Positions 52,922-61,866 are shown, counted from the stretch's first letter. The stretch is DNA of 64,000 bases from Phyllobacterium sp. T1293 (GCF_020731415.2 NZ_CP088274.1:333620-397619); one strand, 5' to 3'. Translations and numbers: made by a program. The notes: generated by a model from the sequence alone, not told the origin.

Positions 52922-53527
52922 TCAGTTCAAAGGGATCGAGTTCTGGTCTTTGCTCGACTGATACTGATCGGAGAGATCAGCATATTTTTCACTGATCTTG
53001 GCAGCGCGCGCCTGCAATCTGCTCCGCTCCGGTTCGGCCTGCGCCGCAATCAATGCGTGGATCGCATAGCTCTTCCAGAATGCATTCTCCTTGTTGTAAC
53101 CGCCCGGTTCCAACGTGAAGACTTCCTTTAATATCTTCAGATCATGCGGGATGGCGAAAGCGTCGCGGGAATCCTCATGGCTGAAAAAGTAATAGAAATT
53201 GTCGAACCCAGCCCAGGTGATGGCTGAAAGGCACATGGAACAAGGTTCGTGGGTCGACAGAAAGATCAACTCCTTGGGATCAGGCCGTTTGTCTTCATTC
53301 ACCTCATAGAACCGCTTCAACGTATGAACCTCACCATGCCAGAGTGGGTTCTCCGTTTCGTTGTTGGTTTCTGCCAGCACAACCGACAGGTCTGATTTTC
53401 GCAGCACTGCGGCGCCGAAGATCTTGTTGCCTGCCGCCACGCCCTCTTCGGTCATCGGAATAATCTGATGTTCCATAGCATCGAGCAATGCGTCGATAAT
53501 TCCGGCTGCGGAGCTTTCCTGAGTCAT
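52922..53527 (-). CDS. Cytidine/guanine deaminase-fold nucleoside deaminase
   Basis: 201 residues. Zinc deaminase motif: HGEVH (His64, Glu66) and STHEPCSMCLSA (Cys96, Cys99). It has a CDA-fold core and a longer C-terminal helix region (RLQARAAKISEKYADLSDQ). Its place between allA and a purine permease suggests a purine base or nucleoside substrate, e.g. a CDA-type guanine deaminase, which would duplicate the amidohydrolase-type GuaD at 42049. AAGGAA lies 9 bases before ATG 53527. Cytosine or a tRNA substrate is less likely from context. Substrate not determined. Confidence 0.82.
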   Translation of the reverse strand: MTQESSAAGIIDALLDAMEHQIIPMTEEGVAAGNKIFGAAVLRKSDLSVVLAETNNETENPLWHGEVHTLKRFYEVNEDKRPDPKELIFLSTHEPCSMCLSAITWAGFDNFYYFFSHEDSRDAFAIPHDLKILKEVFTLEPGGYNKENAFWKSYAIHALIAAQAEPERSRLQARAAKISEKYADLSDQYQSSKDQNSIPLN

Positions 53528-53565
53528 TGGAAACATTTCCTTTGTCTGTAACGAGAACGACAATC

Positions 53566-53597
53566 ATTCGGCCATGGCACAGTGGCCATGGCCGAAT
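53566..53597 (-). terminator. Strong hairpin after the purine permease gene
   Basis: ATTCGGCCATGGC pairs with GCCATGGCCGAAT (13 bp) around a 6-base loop, 6 bases beyond the permease stop on the minus strand. Confidence 0.85.
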
Positions 53598-53603
53598 ATT
53601 GAT

Positions 53604-54896
53604 TTATACGGGGAACAGTACGAAGCGGACGACGAAGAGGATCGCGACAAGCCAAGTCGCCACATGCACGTCCTTGACCCGGCCCGTGAAGGTTTTCAGC
53701 ACCACGTAACTGATGAAGCCGAATGCCAGACCATTGGCGATCGAATAGGTGAACGGGATCATCAATGCGGTCAGTGCTGCCGGCGTTGCTTCCGTAATGT
53801 CAGCCCATTCGATGTCTATAAGCTCGCGCATCATGAGACCGGCAACATACAGCAAGGCCGGTGCCGTCGCATAACCCGGAACAGAACCGGCCAGAGGTGC
53901 GATGAAGAGCGCGGCCAGAAACAGGACGGCGATGGTGAGTGCTGTCAATCCTGTTCGTCCTCCGGCCTGAACGCCGGATGCGCTTTCCACATAGGCTGTC
54001 GTGCTGCTGGTACCAAGCAGGGAGCCAGCAACAATTGCCGTACTGTCGGCAAACAGAGCGCGGCCCAGACGATTGGGTTTACCCTCTTCAATGAGGCCGG
54101 CCCGTTTGCTCACGCCGATCAGCGTACCCGTCGCATCGAACACTTCGACAAGGACAAACACAAGAATAACCTGCAACAAACCAGTGTGGAGCGCGCCCAT
54201 AATATCGAGTTGCAGGAATGTCGGAGCGAGACTTGGCGGCGCAGAGAATACGCCCTTGAACTCGCTCGCTCCGATAAGCATGGACAAAACCGTGACCACG
54301 AGAATGCCGATCAGGATAGCACCGCGTATTTTAAGCGCATCAAGAACAGCGATGATGAAGAAACCCAGAATTGCGAACAAGGCAGGCGTACTACCCAGAT
54401 GACCCAATCCGATAAATGTTGCAGGGTTTGCGAGAATGATCCCTGAGTTTTTCAGTGCAATGAATGCAAGGAAAAGCCCGATGCCCGCCGCAATGGAACT
54501 GCGCAGCGATTTGGGAATTCCGGCGACAAGCCAGCTGCGCACGCCCGTAACGGTGAGCACGAGGAAAATACATCCTGAAATGAAGACAGCACCCAGCGCC
54601 TGCTGCCAGGTGAAACCCATCGCAGCCACCACGGTGAAGGCGAAGAAGGCATTGAGCCCCATTCCCGGCGCCATGCCGATGGGCCAGTTGGCCACGAGCG
54701 CCATGACCAGCGAGCCGAGGGCTGCTGCAATACAGGTCGCAACGAAGATCGCATTGCGGTCCATACCCGTCGATGACAGGATTTCTGGATTGACAAAGAT
54801 GATGTACGACATCGTCAGGAATGTCGTCAGTCCGGCGAGCATCTCAATGCGCGCCGTTGTGTTGTGTTCTCTCAGCTTGAAAAGCTTTTCGAGCAT
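53604..54896 (-). CDS. NCS2 purine permease (AzgA/guanine-hypoxanthine type)
   Basis: 430 residues with about 12-14 membrane helices. AzgA-type features: FKLREHNTTARIEMLAGLTTFLTMSYIIFVNP at the start (shown here in part as TARIEMLAGLTTFLTMSYII), NWPIGMAPGMGLNAFFAF, VEVFDATGTLIGVSKRAGL and GTSSTTAYVESASGV. Members take up adenine, guanine or hypoxanthine by proton symport. It supplies bases to the deaminase and xanthine dehydrogenase encoded nearby. An inverted repeat TTACA-N6-TGTAA lies 83 bases upstream of its start. Base specificity cannot be read from the sequence. Confidence 0.9.
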   Translation of the reverse strand: MLEKLFKLREHNTTARIEMLAGLTTFLTMSYIIFVNPEILSSTGMDRNAIFVATCIAAALGSLVMALVANWPIGMAPGMGLNAFFAFTVVAAMGFTWQQALGAVFISGCIFLVLTVTGVRSWLVAGIPKSLRSSIAAGIGLFLAFIALKNSGIILANPATFIGLGHLGSTPALFAILGFFIIAVLDALKIRGAILIGILVVTVLSMLIGASEFKGVFSAPPSLAPTFLQLDIMGALHTGLLQVILVFVLVEVFDATGTLIGVSKRAGLIEEGKPNRLGRALFADSTAIVAGSLLGTSSTTAYVESASGVQAGGRTGLTALTIAVLFLAALFIAPLAGSVPGYATAPALLYVAGLMMRELIDIEWADITEATPAALTALMIPFTYSIANGLAFGFISYVVLKTFTGRVKDVHVATWLVAILFVVRFVLFPV

Positions 54897-54979
54897 AATT
54901 CCTCCCCTGGCTCACGCCGAGTCTCCGGTTGCTGCATGACTGCCTGATTTGGCGAGTCGCGTGGCTGCCTGTTTTGAGT

Positions 54980-54995
54980 TTACAAACGTCTGTAA
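54980..54995. promoter_or_regulatory. Inverted repeat TTACA-N6-TGTAA before the permease
   Basis: Five-bp arms around AACGTC, 83 bases before the permease start. Could be the operator of a purine-responsive regulator; only one copy was noticed. Confidence 0.35.
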
Positions 54996-55151
54996 TCAAG
55001 AGAAAACTGGCGCATACTCCTCCACGGCCAGTCCCTCCTCAGTGTTGCCACTGCCACATTGATTGTGCGTCTTCCGCCGCGGCGATGCTAGGCTCTGATT
55101 TCCGCAAGCATCGGCGAAACAGCTTCAATATTTTATTGATGCAGGGCCGCT

Positions 55152-55988
55152 TCAGGCGTTCCGATGAAACGTAAGTTTCATGTGACGGTTGACGTCCTTA
55201 TAGAGCAGATAGCGGAATGGCTTAGGTCCCCCTGCGTAGCACGCCTGTGGGCAGAAGGCACGCAGCCACATGAAGTCACCGGCCTCGACCTCGACCCAAT
55301 CCTGATTAAGGCGATAAACCGCCTTGCCTTCAAGCACATAGAGACCATGTTCCATCACATGTGTCTCAGCAAACGGAATGACGGCTCCTGGTTGAAGCGT
55401 GACAATGGTGACATGCATATCGTGGCGCATGTCCGCCGGGTCCACAAAGCGGGTGGTTGCCCACCGGCCTTCCGTATCAGGCATCACAGAAGGCTCGATA
55501 TCGTGTTCATTAAGAACCAGTGGTGTTGGAATATCGATGCCATCGACAGCCTCATAGGATTTGCGAATCCAATGGAAGCGCACGAAAGCACTCGTCACGT
55601 TCAGAACTGACCAATCCGTCGCCGGTGGAATAAATGCATAGCCTCCCGGCCGCATGACGTGAATCTCACCAGCGAGCGTCAGCTGCAACTCGCCTTCCAC
55701 AATGAAGAGTACACCTTCGGCACCTTTATCCAACTCAGGACGCGTGCTGCCTCCCCCCGGCGCAACTTCCATAATGTATTGTGAGAACGTCTCGGCAAAA
55801 CCGGAGAGAGGCCGGGCGATGATCCAGCAACGGGTTTTGTCCCAAAATGGCAAAGCGCTGGTGACAATATCCTGCATCACGCCACCAGGAATAACCGCAT
55901 ATGCCTCGGTGAAAACAGCCCGCCCTGTAAGCAGCTGGTTTTGCTGAGGATGTCCGCCATGGGGTGCATAATATGTATTTCGGGACAT
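55152..55988 (-). CDS. allE: (S)-Ureidoglycine aminohydrolase, bicupin
   Basis: 278 residues, two cupin domains. Start TYYAPHGGHPQQNQLLTGRA is typical (R of the binding motif in TGRAVFTEAYAVIP). The C-terminal cupin has the Mn-binding set in ETHVMEHGLYVLEGKAVYRL and the FCPQACYAGG end. It releases ammonia from ureidoglycine to give ureidoglycolate for AllA. An allantoate amidohydrolase (AllC), which would supply ureidoglycine, is not encoded in the window. Orientation is opposite to puuE-uraD-allA. Confidence 0.93.
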   Translation of the reverse strand: MSRNTYYAPHGGHPQQNQLLTGRAVFTEAYAVIPGGVMQDIVTSALPFWDKTRCWIIARPLSGFAETFSQYIMEVAPGGGSTRPELDKGAEGVLFIVEGELQLTLAGEIHVMRPGGYAFIPPATDWSVLNVTSAFVRFHWIRKSYEAVDGIDIPTPLVLNEHDIEPSVMPDTEGRWATTRFVDPADMRHDMHVTIVTLQPGAVIPFAETHVMEHGLYVLEGKAVYRLNQDWVEVEAGDFMWLRAFCPQACYAGGPKPFRYLLYKDVNRHMKLTFHRNA

Positions 55989-56092
55989 GCGTGACTCCTC
56001 AGCTTGTTCAATAAATGTCTAACCGTTGCGTAATTCTGTCGCCGGTTCTACATGCTTGAGTCAACTGAACGACATATATTTTCACGTCAAAC

Positions 56093-56115
56093 ATTTTCAA
56101 ATTTGTATTGAAAAT
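56093..56115. promoter_or_regulatory. Inverted repeat ATTTTCAA-N7-TTGAAAAT
   Basis: Perfect 8-bp arms, about 105 bases upstream of the allE start in an AT-rich intergenic region. Candidate operator for allE; could also be a loose hairpin. Confidence 0.35.
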
Positions 56116-56245
56116 ATTTGAGCCTTTTGCCTTCCAGCCTCGAGGCAATCGGGGAGTGAGCCGCTTTCATGCCCAATCTGTCCACCTCTCGATTATTAAT
56201 TGGGAATGTACAGAGTCTTTCGTTTACAGGACACTGCTAACTCAC

Positions 56246-56476
56246 TCAGTTTATACCACCAATTATCTGCGTGCCCGAGAAGCCGGTGAAACCGAGGCGG
56301 GGACCATTTGCTGGTGCATTGACTTTGCTCGTTGAGGAAACTTTCCCATTGTCGATGTCCGTCTTGAAGGCGTACCCGGTATTCGCCTTGTAACTTGCTA
56401 AGTGTGATGGTCCGCCTGATGTAGAGCAGGCAGCAAGAGTAGCCGCGACGGCTGTGACCAGAAGTAGACGTATCAC
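56246..56476 (-). CDS. Small lipoprotein
   Basis: 76 residues starting at a GTG with a strong AAGGAGGG site. Residues 1-16 are a lipoprotein signal with lipobox LAAC (Cys17), so the mature ~60-residue Ser/Gly/Asn-rich chain is anchored to a membrane. No family recognised. It is divergent from the TetR gene and shares with it the operator region at 56535-56577. Confidence 0.6.
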   Translation of the reverse strand: MIRLLLVTAVAATLAACSTSGGPSHLASYKANTGYAFKTDIDNGKVSSTSKVNAPANGPRLGFTGFSGTQIIGGIN

Positions 56477-56534
56477 GATAAAACCCTCCTTTTGGGGTCA
56501 AAGTGCAGCAATGGGGAAAGCTGCTTGAACTGAG

Positions 56535-56577
56535 ATTGCATTACGACTATAATATCACATTACGATCATAATGCAAT
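56535..56577. promoter_or_regulatory. Tandem TetR-type operators
   Basis: ATTACGACTATAAT (56540-56553) and ATTACGATCATAAT (56559-56572) are near-identical, 19 bases apart, and the whole is bracketed by ATTGCATTA and its exact complement TAATGCAAT. It lies between the divergent lipoprotein and TetR genes, as expected for autorepression. Confidence 0.6.
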
Positions 56578-56607
56578 ACAATAAACCAACCGGATTGGGA
56601 GATCGGC

Positions 56608-57189
56608 ATGCGCTATGAAAAAGGACATAAGGAAAGCACCCGGCAACAGATCACCGAGGTGGCTGCGAAGCAGTTCAGAGATCAGGGAGTATCTGCGGTG
56701 GGGCTCGCAGCGATCATGGCCGATGCCGGTCTGACAAACGGCGCATTCTACACGCACTTCTCATCGAAGAATGATTTGGTGAGGGAATGTGTCGAACAAA
56801 CTCTTGATGCACAGCTCCAAGCCATATCGCAAAATGTCAGTCAACACGGGCTTGAAGCAGTATTGCGGCAGTATCTGAGCCCAAACCATCGCGATGATCG
56901 GGGGCATGGCTGCCCATCCGCCGCACTTCTGCCAGAGATCAGCAGGCAATCTCCCGAGATCAGGCATGCATACACCACGCGATTCAATGCGGTGATCGAA
57001 GTGATTGCACAGCAGTTGCCCGGACGCGAACCAGAAGATGCCCATCAAACAGCTCGTGCTATGTTTGCATTGGTCGTGGGATCGCTTCAACTTGCACGCG
57101 CTGTCGATGATCCCGCACTGTCCGATGATATTCTTGAAGGTGCTATTGCGGCCGTCCTGCATTTGGCGTCACCCCGGCCCAAAGCCTAG
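56608..57189 (+). CDS. TetR/AcrR-family transcriptional regulator
   Basis: 193 residues. HTH: STRQQITEVAAKQFRDQG, VGLAAIMADAGLTNGAFYTHF, SSKNDLVRECV. The C-terminal domain (CPSAALLPEISRQSPEIRHAY, FALVVGSLQLARAV) resembles the TetR_C group seen in regulators of drug or electrophile responses. GGGAGATCGGC precedes the ATG. It probably represses itself and the divergent small lipoprotein through the tandem repeats between them; the oxidase operon downstream is another possible target. Confidence 0.88.
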   Translation: MRYEKGHKESTRQQITEVAAKQFRDQGVSAVGLAAIMADAGLTNGAFYTHFSSKNDLVRECVEQTLDAQLQAISQNVSQHGLEAVLRQYLSPNHRDDRGHGCPSAALLPEISRQSPEIRHAYTTRFNAVIEVIAQQLPGREPEDAHQTARAMFALVVGSLQLARAVDDPALSDDILEGAIAAVLHLASPRPKA

Positions 57190-57207
57190 CAATCGGTGTT
57201 AGATTTC

Positions 57208-57224
57208 AGGACGCGGGGCGTCCT
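57208..57224 (+). terminator. Short hairpin after the TetR gene
   Basis: AGGACGC-GGG-GCGTCCT, 7-bp stem with a 3-base loop, 18 bases after the stop. Only two T residues follow the stem. Confidence 0.45.
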
Positions 57225-57413
57225 TATCTGCCGCGACAGGATCAAATCCTCTGGCAAGCAGTATAAACTGGCCATGTGAATCCGCCATTCTTGCTGATAG
57301 CTGTTCACCAAAATTAGATTGCCTGTATTTCTCCCGCACGAAATGCTATTCTAAAAACACTGCGCGTTGCGAATTCATGTCCACAGCCAATTCTGGCAGG
57401 GAGGGGACAAGAA

Positions 57414-58229
57414 ATGGCGGTCGTACTTGTTCTGGTTGTCATTGCGGTTGCTTCAGTTCTCTTTCATCTGTTGAGTCCTTGGTGGTGGACGCCAATTGCG
57501 TCCAACTGGAACTACATCGACAATACAATCATCATTACATTCTGGATTACCGGTTTTGTATTTGTCGCGGTGGTGCTGTTTGTTGCCTATTGTGTTTTCC
57601 GCTTTCGGCACAAGCCGGGAAACCGCGCCCATTACGAGCCAGAAAACCGAAAACTGGAATTCTGGCTTGCCACAGTTACCACTATCGGCGTCGTCGCCAT
57701 GCTGGCTCCGGGCCTGTTTGTCTGGAATCAATTCGTCACCATTCCGCAGGACGCCACCAATGTCGAGGTCGTTGGCCAGCAATGGCAATGGAGCTTTCGC
57801 CTTCCTGGCGCCAATGGACAGCTCGGAACATCCGACACCCGTGACGTTAGCGGCGATAATCCTTTAGGCGTGAAAAAGAATGATGCAGCTGGTCTGGATG
57901 ATATTATCGTCGAAGGTGGCGAACTGCATGTGCCGGTAGGCAAGCCGGTCAAAATGCTCTTGCGCTCCATCGATGTTCTGCATGATTTCTACGTACCTGA
58001 ATTCCGCGCCAAGATGGACATGGTTCCAGGCATGGTCACCTATTTCTGGTTTACACCCACACGGACTGGCACCTTCGAAGTTCTCTGCGCCGAACTATGC
58101 GGCGTCGGACATCCCCAGATGCGCGGGACCGTCGTGGTCGACAGCGAGGCCGACTATCAGACGTGGCTGGGGCAACAACACACATTCACGCAGATGATGG
58201 CGTCGGGAGAAGTTAAGACGACACAGTGA
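57414..58229 (+). CDS. coxM: Cytochrome c oxidase subunit II (CoxM-like)
   Basis: 271 residues. Two N-terminal membrane helices (about 1-20 and 40-65), a third hydrophobic stretch near 85-105, then the periplasmic CuA cupredoxin: QQWQWSFRLPG (electron entry Trp), LLRSIDVLHDFYVPEF (CuA His) and the CuA loop CAELCGVGHPQM. It accepts electrons from cytochrome c. GGGAGGGGAC precedes the ATG. First of five oxidase genes; the order II-I-III-III matches coxMNOP, the alternative aa3-type oxidase of Bradyrhizobium. Symbol by analogy. Confidence 0.92.
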   Translation: MAVVLVLVVIAVASVLFHLLSPWWWTPIASNWNYIDNTIIITFWITGFVFVAVVLFVAYCVFRFRHKPGNRAHYEPENRKLEFWLATVTTIGVVAMLAPGLFVWNQFVTIPQDATNVEVVGQQWQWSFRLPGANGQLGTSDTRDVSGDNPLGVKKNDAAGLDDIIVEGGELHVPVGKPVKMLLRSIDVLHDFYVPEFRAKMDMVPGMVTYFWFTPTRTGTFEVLCAELCGVGHPQMRGTVVVDSEADYQTWLGQQHTFTQMMASGEVKTTQ

Positions 58230-58276
58230 GGCGGCGTAGCTCTTCGGGAGGAGAGTAACCACAGGGAGGGCATTCG

Positions 58277-60055
58277 ATGGCTAATATCCCATCCAGCATT
58301 AACGACACCATTCCGGCAGCGGAAGTCGAAGATGTCGAGCTTTACCACTCGCATAGCTGGTGGACGACCTATGTCTTCAGCCAGGACGCCAAGGTCATAG
58401 CCATCCAATATTCACTGACGGCCATATCAATCGGTCTGGTAGCATTGGTGCTCTCATGGCTGATGCGATTGCAACTCGCTTTCCCCGGCTATTTCGCCTT
58501 CATCGATGCGGAACACTATTATCAGTTTATCACCATGCACGGCATGATCATGGTGATTTACCTCCTGACTGCACTGTTTCTGGGCGGCTTCGGCAATTAC
58601 CTGATCCCGTTAATGCTGGGCGCACGGGATATGGTGTTCCCCTATGCAAACATGTTGAGCTACTGGCTTTATCTGCTCGCCGTGCTTGTTCTTGTGGCCG
58701 GCTTTTTCGCGCCGGGAGGGCCAACCGGCGCCGGCTGGACGCTCTATCCACCTCAGGCTGTGCTCTCGGGCACTCCGGGTGGCAATGATTGGGGCATCAC
58801 CTTGATGCTGACCTCGCTGATCCTTTTCATTATCGGCTTCACCATGGGTGGATTGAACTACGTGGTCACCGTATTGCAAGGCCGCGCGCGCGGGATGACC
58901 TTGATGCGCATGCCCCTGACAATCTGGGGCATTTTTACTGCTACTGTCATGGCATTGCTGGCCTTCCCTGCCCTCTTTGTTGCCTCGGTTATGATGCTGT
59001 TCGATCGCATTCTCGGAACCAGTTTCTTCATGCCAGCAATCGTTGAAATGGGTGAACAGCTCAAACACGGCGGCGGTAGTCCAATTCTCTTCCAGCATCT
59101 GTTCTGGTTCTTCGGCCACCCCGAAGTCTATATCGTGGCTCTACCGGCCTTCGGTATTGTCTCCGATCTGATCAGCACCCACGCCCGGAAGAACATATTC
59201 GGTTATCGCATGATGGTCTGGGCAATCGTGGTGATCGGTGCTTTGAGCTTTGTGGTATGGGCGCACCATATGTATGTGAGTGGTATGAACCCGAAGTTCG
59301 GGTTCTTCTTTGCCACGACAACCCTAATCATTGCAGTGCCAACCGCCATCAAAGTGTATAACTGGGTACTCACCCTTTGGCGCGGTGATATCCACCTGAC
59401 AATACCTATGCTTTTTGCGCTCGGTTTCATCGTCACGTTCGTGAATGGTGGTCTGACAGGATTGTTTCTTGGCAACGTCGTCGTCGACGTCCCGCTTTCC
59501 GATACGATGTTTGTAGTTGCGCATTTTCACATGGTGATGGGCGTTGCGCCAATCATGGTGATCTTCGGAGCCATTTATCACTGGTACCCAAAAATCACCG
59601 GGCGGATGTTGGATGAGACCATGGGCAGGATACATTTCTGGGTAACGTTCCTGGGTGCCTATCTGATCTTCTTTCCTATGCACTATCTCGGCTTGCTGGG
59701 AGCGCCGCGACGCTATTACGAATTAGGCGAAACAGTTGTTAATCCAACATCGGCGCATGATCTGAATGTTTTCATCACGCTGATGGCTTGGACCGTGGGT
59801 GCAGCTCAAATCCTGTTCCTGTTCAACGCAGCCTGGAGCCTTCGCAGGGGCAAAGAATCGGGCGGTAATCCCTGGCGGGCAACAACGCTCGAATGGCAGA
59901 CACCCACAACCCCACCACCGCATGGCAACTGGGGCAAGGATCTACCAGTCGTTTATCGCTGGGCTTATGATTACAGTGTTCCCGGCGCCCCGGAGGATTT
60001 CATCCCGCAAAACCAGCCGGACCCTGAAAGACGGTCCAAAGAGCATTCGACATGA
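58277..60055 (+). CDS. coxN: Cytochrome c oxidase subunit I (CoxN-like)
   Basis: 592 residues, twelve or more helices. Heme/copper ligands: HGMIMVIYLLTALFLGGFGN (low-spin heme His), FWFFGHPEVYIVALPAFG (CuB His and the cross-linked Tyr), WAHHMYVSGM (two CuB His) and VAHFHMVMGV (both heme His). FGHPEVYI places it in the type A family. It reduces oxygen and pumps protons in the inner membrane. GGGAGGGCATTCG precedes the ATG, and the stop overlaps the next start (ATGA). Confidence 0.95.
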   Translation: MANIPSSINDTIPAAEVEDVELYHSHSWWTTYVFSQDAKVIAIQYSLTAISIGLVALVLSWLMRLQLAFPGYFAFIDAEHYYQFITMHGMIMVIYLLTALFLGGFGNYLIPLMLGARDMVFPYANMLSYWLYLLAVLVLVAGFFAPGGPTGAGWTLYPPQAVLSGTPGGNDWGITLMLTSLILFIIGFTMGGLNYVVTVLQGRARGMTLMRMPLTIWGIFTATVMALLAFPALFVASVMMLFDRILGTSFFMPAIVEMGEQLKHGGGSPILFQHLFWFFGHPEVYIVALPAFGIVSDLISTHARKNIFGYRMMVWAIVVIGALSFVVWAHHMYVSGMNPKFGFFFATTTLIIAVPTAIKVYNWVLTLWRGDIHLTIPMLFALGFIVTFVNGGLTGLFLGNVVVDVPLSDTMFVVAHFHMVMGVAPIMVIFGAIYHWYPKITGRMLDETMGRIHFWVTFLGAYLIFFPMHYLGLLGAPRRYYELGETVVNPTSAHDLNVFITLMAWTVGAAQILFLFNAAWSLRRGKESGGNPWRATTLEWQTPTTPPPHGNWGKDLPVVYRWAYDYSVPGAPEDFIPQNQPDPERRSKEHST

Positions 60056-60756
60056 GTGCGGTCCTGATCTTTCTTGCATTGCTTGCATCCATCATTATCT
60101 GGTGGATGGCACAGCAGCGCCTGACATCAAAACCTTGGCTTGAAGCGGAAAAGGTCAGTAGCTTTTCCCACTTCACCCGGTCATCGATAGCGACCGAAAA
60201 GATTGGTCTCGGTGTATTTCTCGCTGTCGTGGGTGCATTATTCACCCTCTTCATCAGCGCCTATTTCATACGCATGGGCTCAGACGATTGGTGGGCTATC
60301 CCCATACCAAGGGTGCTCTGGGTCAATACGGCTGCACTCGTGGTAAGCAGCATTACGCTGGAACTGGCAAAGTCACTGGCGCAGCAAGGCGATGACGAGA
60401 CAATGAAATTCGCACTTCTGGCGAGTTTTGTCACAGGTGTCGGCTTTCTTGTCGGGCAGGTTTTCGCCTGGCGGGAACTTGTATCTGCCGGTTATCTCCT
60501 CGCTGGCAATCCCGCCAACAGCTTCTTTTATATGATCACCGGCATGCATGGCTTGCACATTCTCGGCGGACTTCTGGTTCTCGGCCGGACAACCGTCAAA
60601 GTATTGCAAGGCAAGCCAGCGCGACAGGTCCATCTCAGTATCGAACTCTGCGCGATGTATTGGCATTTCATGCTGTTGGTCTGGCTGGTTCTTTTTGCCC
60701 TGTTCGCGGGTTGGGCGAATGATTTTGTCGATATCTGCCGGCAACTGCTGGCATAG
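60052..60756 (+). CDS. coxO: Cytochrome c oxidase subunit III-like protein, first copy (CoxO-like)
   Basis: 234 residues. Leader helix (VLIFLALLASIIIWWMAQQ) followed by about five helices of the subunit III fold: IATEKIGLGVFLAVVGALF, FAWRELVSAGYLLAG, NSFFYMITGMHGLHILGG and CAMYWHFMLLVWLVLFALF. The MITGMHGLHI and YWHFMLLVW motifs are diagnostic. It stabilises the catalytic core rather than binding redox centres. Overlaps coxN by four bases; the second subunit III gene follows after 10 bases. Confidence 0.85.
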   Translation: MSAVLIFLALLASIIIWWMAQQRLTSKPWLEAEKVSSFSHFTRSSIATEKIGLGVFLAVVGALFTLFISAYFIRMGSDDWWAIPIPRVLWVNTAALVVSSITLELAKSLAQQGDDETMKFALLASFVTGVGFLVGQVFAWRELVSAGYLLAGNPANSFFYMITGMHGLHILGGLLVLGRTTVKVLQGKPARQVHLSIELCAMYWHFMLLVWLVLFALFAGWANDFVDICRQLLA

Positions 60757-60766
60757 GAGATCAATG

Positions 60767-61489
60767 ATGTCTCAAGTCACACAGACTGAAGCCAAAGCGC
60801 CCCTCCCATTGCCAGAAGGCATGCGCGGCTTTGCTTCAGATTGGGCGTCAGACCAGCGGACGTTCAAGAACGTTTCCTGGGGCAAAGCCATGATGTGGAT
60901 ATTTCTGCTCAGCGATACTTTTGTCTTCGGATGTTTTCTGCTTGCCTATATGACGGCGCGCATGTCCACGCCCGTTGCATGGCCTAATCCCAGTGAAGTC
61001 TTTGCCCTGAACATCGGCGGGCAGGAAGTCCCCCTCATCCTGATCGCCATCATGACTTTTGTGCTTATCAGCAGCAGCGGAACAATGGCGATGGCAGTCA
61101 ATTACGGCTATCGGCGTGACCGGCGTAAAACCGCAATCCTCATGCTGCTGACGGCTCTGTTCGGGCTTATGTTCGTCGGCATGCAGGCCTTTGAATGGAC
61201 AAAGCTCATTACGGAGGGGGTGCGTCCGTGGGAGAATCCATGGGGCGCGGCGCAATTCGGTTCGACCTTTTTCATGATCACAGGATTCCATGGAACCCAC
61301 GTCACGATTGGCGTCATCTTCCTTGTTATCATTGCCCGCAAGGTCTGGCGCGGAGATTTCGACACTGAAAAACGTGGTTTTTTCACCAGCAGAAAAGGCC
61401 ATTACGAGATCGTCGAAATCACCGGTCTCTACTGGCATTTCGTCGATCTGGTCTGGGTATTCATCTTTGCTTTTTTCTATCTGTGGTGA
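60767..61489 (+). CDS. coxP: Cytochrome c oxidase subunit III, second copy (CoxP-like)
   Basis: 240 residues. Soluble N-terminus (~45) then five helices: MMWIFLLSDTFVFGCFLLAY, LILIAIMTFVLISSSGTMA, FGLMFVGMQAFEWTKLI, STFFMITGFHGTHVTIGV and ITGLYWHFVDLVWVFIFAFF. FFMITGFHGTHV and YWHFVDLVW are classical subunit III motifs, closer to consensus than in the first copy. Start ATG 60767 has AGGAGA 7 bases before it; ATG 60764 is immediately upstream. Having two consecutive subunit III genes is a feature of coxMNOP-type clusters. Confidence 0.9.
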   Translation: MSQVTQTEAKAPLPLPEGMRGFASDWASDQRTFKNVSWGKAMMWIFLLSDTFVFGCFLLAYMTARMSTPVAWPNPSEVFALNIGGQEVPLILIAIMTFVLISSSGTMAMAVNYGYRRDRRKTAILMLLTALFGLMFVGMQAFEWTKLITEGVRPWENPWGAAQFGSTFFMITGFHGTHVTIGVIFLVIIARKVWRGDFDTEKRGFFTSRKGHYEIVEITGLYWHFVDLVWVFIFAFFYLW

Positions 61490-61499
61490 GGTTAGTACG

Positions 61500-61859
61500 A
61501 TGACACATCCTTCAGCCGACACAACAGGACCAGCAATTCACAACGAGACGCATCAGGAGCACCCGATCAAGCTCTACCTTGTAGTCTGGGGATTACTTTT
61601 TGTCCTCAGCATCTGCTCTTACATGGTCGACTATATCGGTATTCACGGCTTTCTCCGGTGGTCGCTGATTCTGCTTTTCATGATCCTGAAAGCCGGACTC
61701 ATCGTGGCAATTTTCATGCACATGGCATGGGAGCGACTGGCTCTGCTTTATGCCGTGCTGCTCCCGCCCATATTGGTGCTGGTCTTTGTTGCGATGATGG
61801 TTTCCGAAGCGCACTACGTGCTCTTCAGCCGATTGACGTTTTTCGGCACTGGCCCCTAG
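61500..61859 (+). CDS. Cytochrome c oxidase subunit IV-type small membrane protein
   Basis: 119 residues with three membrane helices (LYLVVWGLLFVLSICSYMVD, FLRWSLILLFMILKAGLIVA, LALLYAVLLPPILVLVFVAM) after a polar His-rich head. FMILKAGLIVAIFMHM resembles bacterial COX4/CyoD subunits. It probably assists assembly of subunit I. GAGG precedes the ATG, 10 bases after the second subunit III gene. Last gene of the operon, followed by a strong terminator. Confidence 0.82.
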   Translation: MTHPSADTTGPAIHNETHQEHPIKLYLVVWGLLFVLSICSYMVDYIGIHGFLRWSLILLFMILKAGLIVAIFMHMAWERLALLYAVLLPPILVLVFVAMMVSEAHYVLFSRLTFFGTGP

Positions 61860-61866
61860 AAACAAA

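Noticed and set aside
53574..54446. A 290-codon plus-strand frame opposite the purine permease
   Set aside because: Starts inside the terminator hairpin and is antisense to a full NCS2 permease; product is charged and low in motifs.
54897..55151. A purine riboswitch before the permease gene
   Set aside because: I could not find the conserved purine-aptamer core sequence or its three-way junction; only a short inverted repeat is present.
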